Part shown: piece by piece, positions 45,586 through 51,826 of the stretch
How positions within the stretch are numbered: position 1 is the stretch's first letter
How the letters are laid out: each line of letters opens with the position of its first letter
DNA from: Akkermansia sp.
GTDB taxonomy: Bacteria > Verrucomicrobiota > Verrucomicrobiia > Verrucomicrobiales > Akkermansiaceae
Direction of reading: 5' to 3'
Assembly (NCBI GenBank): GCA_030525455.1
Contig: JAUNER010000019.1
Span: forward strand, 1-51,826
DNA: 51,826 bases
Made by a program: the position numbers and the translations under genes
The notes under the pieces: model-generated
Told to the model about the DNA's origin: nothing
The model's database searches: none
What the model saw: only the letters and a program-made list of their open reading frames with translations

Positions 45586-48204
45586 ATGGAAAACAATAGA
45601 ATCAAACCTGTGGATGTGGCAACCGAGCTTTCCACATCATTCCTGGACTACTCCATGTCTGTGATTATCTCTCGTGCTTTACCTGATGTGCGAGATGGCT
45701 TAAAGCCGTCACAGCGTCGCATCCTGTATGCGATGAAGGAACTTAACCTTTCTCCCGGTGGTAAAACTCGTAAGTGTTCAAAGATTGTGGGTGACACGAT
45801 GGGTAACTATCACCCACACGGTGATGCTGCCATTTATGGTACTCTCGTCAATATGGCCCAAGATTGGTCTATGCGAGACATTTTGGTTATTGGGCAGGGT
45901 AACTTTGGTACACCGGATGGTGACCCACCTGCTGCTGCTCGATATACGGAAGCAAAGCTTTCCGGTATGGGGGTGGCCTTGATGGCTGATTTGGATAAAG
46001 ACACAGTAGACTTTGTGCCCACCTATGACAACGAGCATACAGAGCCGACAGTATTCCCCTCAGCATTCCCGAACTTATTAGTGAATGGTGGTACGGGTAT
46101 TGCTGTGGGTATGGCTACAAATATGCCACCGCATAACCTTGGTGAAGTTGTGGATGGTATTTGTGCTACAATTGATAATCCTCTGATTACTGTTGAGGAG
46201 CTGAAGCGTTACATCAAAGGACCTGACTTCCCGACAGGTGGTGATGTGCTTGGTTTTTCCGGTATCGATAGTTATTTTAGAACTGGTCGTGGTTCTGTTC
46301 GCATTCGTGGGAAAATTGATATTGAACAAACAGAATCCGGCAAAGACCTGCTTATCATTCGAGAAGTACCCTATGGTGTTAATCGTTCTGCGTTACAAGA
46401 ACGTATTGCAGAATTGTATAAGGAAAAAATCCTCACGGATATTTCCGGTATTCGAGACCTTTCCGACGAAAAGACCTGTATCGAAATTGAATTAAAGCGC
46501 GATGCTCGTCCTCAGGTGGTCATGAACCAGCTTTATAAACTGACAGCGATGGAAACATCTTTCTCTGTCAATATGTTGGCCATTCATGATAATCGTCCGA
46601 AGACGCTTGCTATGCTCGATGCTATCAATTATTACATTGAGCATCGACGCGAAGTTGTCGTTCGTCGTACGCGTTATTTATTAGCTGATGCTGAAAAGGA
46701 TGCCGAGAGATTAGAAGCCTTCTTATTGGCTTTAGGGCACATGGATGACTTTATCCAAATTATTCGTGATTCCAAGAACCGTGACGAGGCTCGTGAGCGA
46801 TTACAGGCCTATACATTTAGCACAGGAACTGCAGAAAGTCTGGGTATTTTGATTCGCTCACAACCCTCTGTACAGGGTGAGAGATACATCTTTACTGAGC
46901 GTCAGGTAAATGCCATTCTTGATTTACGACTCTATCAATTAACTGCTCTGGAAAACGATAAGATTTCCGGGGACTATGCAGAGTTACTTATTCGCATCAA
47001 GGATTACATGGACATTTTGGCAAACGAAAGCCGAGTACTTGGCATCGTGAAAGATGAGCTCATCGCCATTAAAGAAAAATATGCCACACCGCGTGTGACT
47101 CGCTTAGTACCCTACGCCGGGGATATGGCCATTGAGGATTTGATTCCGAATGACACCATGATTGTTACCATTTCTCACTGTGGTTACATTAAGCGAACTA
47201 ACTCAACGGAATATCGAGTACAGGGGCGTGGTGGTAAGGGCATACGAGCCGCCATGACTAAAGAGGCGAAGAAAGATACGGAAGCTGACTTCATCGAGCA
47301 CTTATTTGCTGCTCAGAACCATGACTACATCATGTTCTTTACCAATACAGGTCGTGTTTATGTAGACCGTGTGTATGAAATTGATGAAGCTGCTCGTTCT
47401 GCCCAGGGGAGAAATATTAAAAACTTGCTCGATTTACAGCCGGATGAAGCCATTGCCGCCATTCTGCGATTGGAACGCCGCGTAGATGATAAGGGGAATG
47501 ACATTACCTTTGGCGAGGGGAGTGGTAATGTGGTCTTTGCTACCAAGGATGGCACAGTTAAAAAGACAAGCCTCAATGATTTCGCCAATTATCGTAAGGC
47601 CGGTATTATTGCTATTAACCTAGAGGAGGGCAATAGTTTGGTAAATGCTGAGCTTACTACCGGTGAGGATGAAATTGTGCTTGTGACTCATGATGGTATG
47701 AGCATCCGCTTTGCCGAAAGCGAACTTCGTGTACAGGGTAGAAATACCATTGGTGTTCGTGGCATTCGTCCTCGTAGTGGTGACTATGTAGTGGCTCTTG
47801 CTATTGTAGACCCGGAAAAGACTTTGCTCGTTGCTTCAGAAAACGGTCTTGGTAAGCGCACCGTCTTTGACGAATATCGAGTACAGGGCCGTGGTGGTAC
47901 AGGTATTAAGACCATGAACTGCACAGATAAGACAGGTAAGGTTGTATCTGCTACTGTCGTATCTGACGAGGATGAACTGATGCTAATGACTACAGCCGGG
48001 CAATCCGTTCGTATTAAAGTCGATACCATTCGCGAAACCGGTCGTGCCACCCAAGGGGTGAAACTTATGACTCTGAAGGATGGCGAGAGCATTCAAGACA
48101 TTTCTATCGTCATCCCGGACGATGAAGAAGAGGGGGATGTAGCTGATGAATCTGCTGAAGTAACAGTAGAAACATCCGACGATGCTCCTACTTCTGAAGA
48201 ATAA
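45586..48204 (+). CDS. gyrA: DNA gyrase subunit A
   Basis: GyrA carries DNA breakage and rejoining. The 872-residue protein has the winged-helix and catalytic Tyr120 (AAARYTEAKLS), and a C-terminal beta-pinwheel with the GyrA box QGRGGKG, which separates it from ParC. It ends in a strongly acidic tail (DDEEEGDVADESAEV). In the quinolone-resistance region it reads HPHGDAAIYG: the residues equal to E. coli Ser83 and Asp87 are Ala81 and Gly85. Both changes are linked to reduced quinolone binding in other species. It is the second gene of the gyrBA operon. Confidence 0.97.
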   Translation: MENNRIKPVDVATELSTSFLDYSMSVIISRALPDVRDGLKPSQRRILYAMKELNLSPGGKTRKCSKIVGDTMGNYHPHGDAAIYGTLVNMAQDWSMRDILVIGQGNFGTPDGDPPAAARYTEAKLSGMGVALMADLDKDTVDFVPTYDNEHTEPTVFPSAFPNLLVNGGTGIAVGMATNMPPHNLGEVVDGICATIDNPLITVEELKRYIKGPDFPTGGDVLGFSGIDSYFRTGRGSVRIRGKIDIEQTESGKDLLIIREVPYGVNRSALQERIAELYKEKILTDISGIRDLSDEKTCIEIELKRDARPQVVMNQLYKLTAMETSFSVNMLAIHDNRPKTLAMLDAINYYIEHRREVVVRRTRYLLADAEKDAERLEAFLLALGHMDDFIQIIRDSKNRDEARERLQAYTFSTGTAESLGILIRSQPSVQGERYIFTERQVNAILDLRLYQLTALENDKISGDYAELLIRIKDYMDILANESRVLGIVKDELIAIKEKYATPRVTRLVPYAGDMAIEDLIPNDTMIVTISHCGYIKRTNSTEYRVQGRGGKGIRAAMTKEAKKDTEADFIEHLFAAQNHDYIMFFTNTGRVYVDRVYEIDEAARSAQGRNIKNLLDLQPDEAIAAILRLERRVDDKGNDITFGEGSGNVVFATKDGTVKKTSLNDFANYRKAGIIAINLEEGNSLVNAELTTGEDEIVLVTHDGMSIRFAESELRVQGRNTIGVRGIRPRSGDYVVALAIVDPEKTLLVASENGLGKRTVFDEYRVQGRGGTGIKTMNCTDKTGKVVSATVVSDEDELMLMTTAGQSVRIKVDTIRETGRATQGVKLMTLKDGESIQDISIVIPDDEEEGDVADESAEVTVETSDDAPTSEE

Positions 48205-48211
48205 AATTTAG

Positions 48212-48245
48212 CCCCATCTTTGCTCAGCTAAGGGCAAAGATGGGG
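48212..48245 (+). terminator. Terminator-like hairpin after gyrA
   Basis: A perfect 12-bp stem CCCCATCTTTGC/GCAAAGATGGGG (48212-48223 with 48234-48245) is followed by only a weak T-tract. The next gene starts 9 bp later, so read-through is possible. Confidence 0.75.
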
Positions 48246-48254
48246 TAGTTTGTT

Positions 48255-48884
48255 ATGAAGGCAGAATCAGCATTATCTCATTGCATTGAGAAATTGACTA
48301 GCAAAGGCTTCCGTTGTTATGAAGTGCCTACGGGGGCAGATGCTTTGGCTCTTTTCCGATTGTTAATGGATGAGATAAATCCTGGAACTGTGTCATTTGG
48401 CGGGTCTTTGACTTTGAAGGAAATAGGTATCTTAGATGAGCTAAGAAACCGTAAAGATGTTGAGTTGATAGACGGTTTCCAAGCTCACATGAGCCGTGAG
48501 GAGAAATGGGAGATTCGACGACGTGGCATGACAGCGGAGCTTTTCCTCTCCGGGGTGAATGCCGTGAGTGCGGATGGTTCCTTGCATTGGCTCGATATGG
48601 TGGGTAATAGAGTTGCCCCCATTGCTTTTGGACCGAAGCAGGTGATTTTGATAGTTGGTAAAAATAAAATTGTTTCGTCAAAAGAAGCAGCGATGGAGCG
48701 AATGCGGAGTATTGCTCCGCAGAATGCAAAACTTCATGGATTTCAAACGCCATGTGCGACTACCGGAGTTTGCGTGAATTGCAATTCACCGGAAAAACTC
48801 TGCAACGTACAAATGTCTATTTCCAGGTGTTACCCGCAAGGGCGAATCATCGTGATTTTTATTGCAGAAGAACTAGGTTTATAA
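48255..48884 (+). CDS. LUD-domain protein (LutC/YkgG-related)
   Basis: The 209-residue protein has the LUD domain fold: GGSLTLKEIGILDELR, LSGVNAVSADGSLHWLDMVGNRVAPIAFGPKQVILIVGKNKIV, and a Cys-rich C-terminal part (CATTGVCVNCNSPEKLCNV). Related proteins belong to lactate utilisation complexes, but single-gene members with this cysteine stretch are common in anaerobes and their role is unknown. The four Cys could bind a metal. It is not next to LutA/LutB genes. It lies downstream of the gyrA hairpin. Confidence 0.82.
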   Translation: MKAESALSHCIEKLTSKGFRCYEVPTGADALALFRLLMDEINPGTVSFGGSLTLKEIGILDELRNRKDVELIDGFQAHMSREEKWEIRRRGMTAELFLSGVNAVSADGSLHWLDMVGNRVAPIAFGPKQVILIVGKNKIVSSKEAAMERMRSIAPQNAKLHGFQTPCATTGVCVNCNSPEKLCNVQMSISRCYPQGRIIVIFIAEELGL

Positions 48885-48909
48885 AACTTATCTAACAAAA
48901 AAATTGCTT

Positions 48910-50172
48910 ATGTCTCAGGTAGAAATTATGGCTCCGGCCGGGTCATTTGAATCATTAGCTGCCGCCTTGCAAGGGGGGGCAGATTCTGTTTACTTTGGTG
49001 TTGGGAAGTTAAATATGCGTTCTCGTGCCACGGTGAATTTTACAGAAGATGATTTGCCGGAAATTGTATCTCGTTGTCATGAGTCAAATGCCAAAGCTTA
49101 TTTGACCCTAAATATCATTGTTTATGATGAGGAATTAGCGGAAGTCCGTCGCCTGTGTGACTCTGCCCTCAGTGCCGGGATAGATGCCGTGATTGCTTCT
49201 GATTTGGCTGTAATTACATACGCTCATTCTATTGGCTTAGAAGTACATATGTCTGTGCAGGCAAATGTGTGCAACATGGCTTCGGTGAAGTTCTACGCAC
49301 AGTATGCCGATGTGGTGGTATTAGCCAGAGAGTTGAGTCTTTCTCAAGTTCGCCATATTATTGAAGGGATTAAGAAAGACGATGTGCGTGGCCCCTCCGG
49401 TCAGCTTTTGCGGGTAGAAATTTTTGCTCACGGGGCACTGTGTGTGGCGGTTTCCGGTAAGTGTTATATGAGTTTGGCAGCATATAATTCATCTGCTAAT
49501 CGCGGAGCTTGTTTCCAGAATTGTCGTCGTGCCTATCGTGTGACAGATGATGAGACAGGTAACGAAATGGTGATTGATAATAAATACGTCATGTCGCCAA
49601 AGGATTTATGTACCATTCAGGTGCTTGACCAGATATTGGATGCCGGGGTTTCTGTATTAAAGCTGGAGGGGCGTGGGCGTTCTTCGGATTATGTGCGTAC
49701 GATTACATCCGTTTATCGAGAAGCAGCTACGGCTTGTGAAGAAAAGACGTTTTCTGCTGAGAAAGTAGACACTTGGTTGGAACGCCTAAGTTCTGTTTAT
49801 AATCGAGGATTCTGGCAGGGGGGCTATTACCTTGGTGTTAAGTGGGGGGAATGGAGTGGCTCGGCTCATAGTCGTGCTACCATGATGCGTGTGCATATTG
49901 GTAAAGTGACGAACTTTTTCAAAAAATCTAACATTGCAGAAATCACCCTTGAAGCAGGCGGTTTAGCCGTGGGACAAACAATTATTGTAGCCGGACCAAC
50001 GACAGGGTCTGTACGTGTAGAAGTAACCACGATGCAGGTAGAAACAGAGCAGGGGATGCAGGCTACGGAGCATGCTTCTAAGGGGAGTGTTATTTGTATA
50101 CCGGTTCCGGAGCTTATTCGTAGACGCGATAGAGTTTATTTGCTTCGTCCGCGTACTCTTGAGGACGCGTAG
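48910..50172 (+). CDS. U32-family protein, probable tRNA/rRNA hydroxylation factor (TrhP/RlhA-like)
   Basis: From ATG 48910 (MSQVEIMAPAGSFESL) the protein has 420 residues. The peptidase U32 hallmarks are PAGSFESLAAALQGGADSV at the start, EIFAHGALCVAVSGKCYMS, and a set of cysteines NRGACFQNCRRAYRV that bind an iron-sulfur cluster in the family. LKLEGRGRSSDYV is typical of YegQ/TrhP proteins, which act in tRNA 5-hydroxyuridine synthesis. Family members are not proven proteases. The upstream TTG at 48904 is a poor alternative start. Confidence 0.88.
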   Translation: MSQVEIMAPAGSFESLAAALQGGADSVYFGVGKLNMRSRATVNFTEDDLPEIVSRCHESNAKAYLTLNIIVYDEELAEVRRLCDSALSAGIDAVIASDLAVITYAHSIGLEVHMSVQANVCNMASVKFYAQYADVVVLARELSLSQVRHIIEGIKKDDVRGPSGQLLRVEIFAHGALCVAVSGKCYMSLAAYNSSANRGACFQNCRRAYRVTDDETGNEMVIDNKYVMSPKDLCTIQVLDQILDAGVSVLKLEGRGRSSDYVRTITSVYREAATACEEKTFSAEKVDTWLERLSSVYNRGFWQGGYYLGVKWGEWSGSAHSRATMMRVHIGKVTNFFKKSNIAEITLEAGGLAVGQTIIVAGPTTGSVRVEVTTMQVETEQGMQATEHASKGSVICIPVPELIRRRDRVYLLRPRTLEDA

Positions 50173-50215
50173 GGGTGATTTTACATTGATACGCATATTG
50201 TAATTATCGGTAGCT

Positions 50216-50965
50216 ATGAGAGCAGAAGAAAAGTTTTGGAAGCTCCCTGCATACATCTTTTGTGGGTGTATGTCGGTGCTTTTTTCTTGTAGCCGGGAGT
50301 GTGAAGAAGTTGTTTTTGTACCTCCGCCTGTTGAGCAGAGGACGGGGTACTTTGATGATGCTTCTGTTATCCCTTATTATTTATTCGGCTGGCAGGATGA
50401 TGCGATGCTACCGGGGAGGTTACTTATAGTCGTCGATAAACCAAAACAAATGGTGTATGTTTATCGCGGTGAGCAACGTGTGGGCTTTGGTCCTATTAGT
50501 TCGGGGAAGAGTTCAAAGGCTACCCCGGCGGGGTATTTCCGTATAACGACCAAGCAACGGAAGCATAAATCTTTTTATGGTACATTTACATCGTCTGATG
50601 GTCGTACCAGATCAGGTGATTTAAGGCGAGATAAAGCTACTGCCGGAGAGCACTTTTCACCTACGGAGATGCCGTATTTTATGCGGATAAATGGCAGGGT
50701 GGGCTTGCATCAGGGGTATTTGCCGGGGTATCCTGCTTCGCATGGATGTATTCGAATGCACGAAAAGACGGTAAAAAACATTTTTGAAATTGCAAAGAAA
50801 GGAACTTGCGTGGCTGTGATGGATACGCCATGGACTATTCAGGAGCTTCAGCAAATAGAGGATGATAAGTTCATTTCTGTTGCTGAACCAAAGAAGTTTG
50901 GGGATGCCGATACAGACCCTCAGTTTAAAAATAAAGATAAGGAGCCTTTTCCCATTTCGCAATAA
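50216..50965 (+). CDS. L,D-transpeptidase (YkuD), predicted lipoprotein
   Basis: The 249-residue protein has a signal sequence ending in a lipobox (VLFSC, Cys25), so it should be lipid-anchored. The YkuD domain carries the active-site motif with His165 (GLHQG) and ASHGCIRM with Cys178. LLIVVDKPKQMVYVYRGEQ and GPISSGKSSKATPAGYFRI are the usual upstream blocks. Such enzymes make 3-3 peptidoglycan crosslinks or attach lipoproteins. The C-terminal tail is charged and low in complexity. The next gene starts 11 bp after the stop. Confidence 0.9.
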   Translation: MRAEEKFWKLPAYIFCGCMSVLFSCSRECEEVVFVPPPVEQRTGYFDDASVIPYYLFGWQDDAMLPGRLLIVVDKPKQMVYVYRGEQRVGFGPISSGKSSKATPAGYFRITTKQRKHKSFYGTFTSSDGRTRSGDLRRDKATAGEHFSPTEMPYFMRINGRVGLHQGYLPGYPASHGCIRMHEKTVKNIFEIAKKGTCVAVMDTPWTIQELQQIEDDKFISVAEPKKFGDADTDPQFKNKDKEPFPISQ

Positions 50966-50976
50966 GTGTCATTGAT

Positions 50977-51570
50977 ATGTCATCTATTCAATTAAATAAA
51001 ATGCTCGCCGGTGAGCTTTACGATGCTTCAGATGCTACCTTGGTAGAGGCTCGTTTGCGTGCACGACGATTGCTGGCAGAGTATAATGCGTCTGCTCCTG
51101 ATGATTTGACAGGGCGTACGCAAATTCTACAAGAACTCTTGGGCAGGGCGGAGCAAGGTATTTACATTGAACCGCCTTTTCGTTGCGATTATGGCTCGTA
51201 CATGTTTGTGGGGCAACGATTTTATGCTAATTTTAATTTAGTGGTGCTTGATTGTGCCCCAGTGGTGATTGGGGATGATGTATTGATAGGGCCGAATGTG
51301 GGAATTTACACAGCTACGCATCCGGTAAGCCCGGAATTGCGTAAAAAAGGGCTCGAATATGCTCAGGAAATTCGCATTGATAATGGTGTGTGGATTGGTG
51401 GCGGCTCGACAATCTGCCCGGGGGTACATATTGGCGAAAACTCCGTCATTGGTGCAGGCAGTGTTGTGACGAAAGACATCCCCCCAAATGTGGTTGCTGT
51501 GGGTAATCCTTGTCGCGTGCTTCGCCCTATCTCAGAGGCAGATAGAGAAAGATTTCCTCAGATGGGTTAA
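50977..51570 (+). CDS. Sugar O-acetyltransferase (maltose/galactoside acetyltransferase, LacA/Maa/NodL type)
   Basis: The 197-residue protein begins with the Maa N-terminal helix region (NKMLAGELYDASDATL) and then a left-handed beta-helix. PPFRCDYGSYMFVGQRFYAN, LDCAPVVIGDDVLIGPNVG, YTATHPV with the catalytic His, and GSVVTKDIPPNVVAVGNPC are all present, as in LacA/Maa. It would acetylate the 6-hydroxyl of a sugar with acetyl-CoA. It sits close behind the L,D-transpeptidase gene and may be co-transcribed. Confidence 0.92.
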   Translation: MSSIQLNKMLAGELYDASDATLVEARLRARRLLAEYNASAPDDLTGRTQILQELLGRAEQGIYIEPPFRCDYGSYMFVGQRFYANFNLVVLDCAPVVIGDDVLIGPNVGIYTATHPVSPELRKKGLEYAQEIRIDNGVWIGGGSTICPGVHIGENSVIGAGSVVTKDIPPNVVAVGNPCRVLRPISEADRERFPQMG

Positions 51571-51756
51571 ATTTACCATAGGATTTAGGAAGATAATTGC
51601 TTTTATGCTTGCAAAAATTGTTTGCAAAGTTCATATAAAGCGAATTATTGTAAAATCCTAGTGTATTGAATTTTGTGACTTTCAATTTCAAAAATAGCTT
51701 GACATTTCAATTTTTTTTCATAGGAAAGTATATATTAGCGTACCCCTTTGTATTTT

Positions 51757-51826
51757 ATGTCAACTATTCCCTACACTCCGGTTGTTCCCGTTTCTCAGTC
51801 TGCTAACCAAATTGCTTCTTGGCCTA
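51757..51826 (+). CDS. Start of an unknown protein (cut by window end)
   Basis: ATG 51757 opens 23 codons (MSTIPYTPVVPVSQSANQ) that run off the window. A TTGACA (51699-51704) lies upstream with no well-spaced -10. An AT-rich gap of 186 bp separates it from the previous gene. Too short to identify. Confidence 0.4.
   Translation, partial: MSTIPYTPVVPVSQSANQIASWP

Overview
The window reads as chromosomal DNA of a Gram-negative, fermentative, probably host-associated bacterium. I infer the phylum Verrucomicrobiota, possibly an Akkermansia-like gut lineage. The evidence is lipid A genes (lpxD with a Skp-type chaperone, an LpxL-type acyltransferase), an outer-membrane tripartite efflux operon, pyruvate formate-lyase with its activase, a secreted alpha-L-fucosidase carrying an F5/8-type module, and few clear Shine-Dalgarno sites. 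No rRNA or species marker is present, so the taxonomy is inference.

Layout. 1-2.5 kb: a truncated Ser/Asn-rich protein and a membrane-anchored pseudokinase. 2.6-8.2 kb: YlbF-like protein with a cysteine-rich tail, aspS, hisS, a GNAT acetyltransferase, tilS, tRNA-Pro and tRNA-Phe. 8.3-9.6 kb: a membrane protein and zinc-free L31. 9.7-11.8 kb: a G-rich prophage remnant ending at tRNA-Arg. 12.1-16.8 kb: a three-gene envelope-lipid operon with two unusual fusions (LpxL plus GT9, and ICMT-like plus Lgt-like). 17.1-20.2 kb: pflBA. 20.4-26.5 kb: nadD, an M23 peptidase, fucosidase, a membrane protein, lpxD and skp. 26.6-28.1 kb: panC and a LolD-like ATPase. 28.2-33.1 kb: a four-gene MacAB-TolC-type export operon. 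33.3-40.4 kb: threonylcarbamoyl-AMP synthase, an MBL hydrolase, a CPA2 antiporter, a phosphoesterase, an M29 aminopeptidase, purN and an FKBP isomerase. 40.5-42.8 kb: an AT-rich HhaI-type restriction-modification (RM) module. 43.0-48.2 kb: gyrB-gyrA. 48.2-51.8 kb: a LUD protein, a U32 protein, an L,D-transpeptidase, a sugar O-acetyltransferase and the start of one more gene.

The most notable system is the RM module beside gyrBA. The methyltransferase matches M.HhaI (target GCGC) at every catalytic and recognition residue I can place, and the convergent nuclease has a D-x12-E-x-K centre. GCGC looks scarce across the window, yet six copies sit in the two short non-coding stretches flanking the module. 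Two lie inside the 17-bp spacer of the predicted methyltransferase promoter. Three lie in a 23-nt alternating pyrimidine-purine (Z-DNA-prone) tract just upstream of the gyrB promoter, and one lies at the predicted gyrB transcription start. This suggests methylation feedback on the methyltransferase gene and a possible link between methylation, supercoiling and gyrase expression.

Second in interest are the 12.1-16.8 kb envelope operon and the prophage remnant, whose fibre-like gene runs into a native tRNA terminator.
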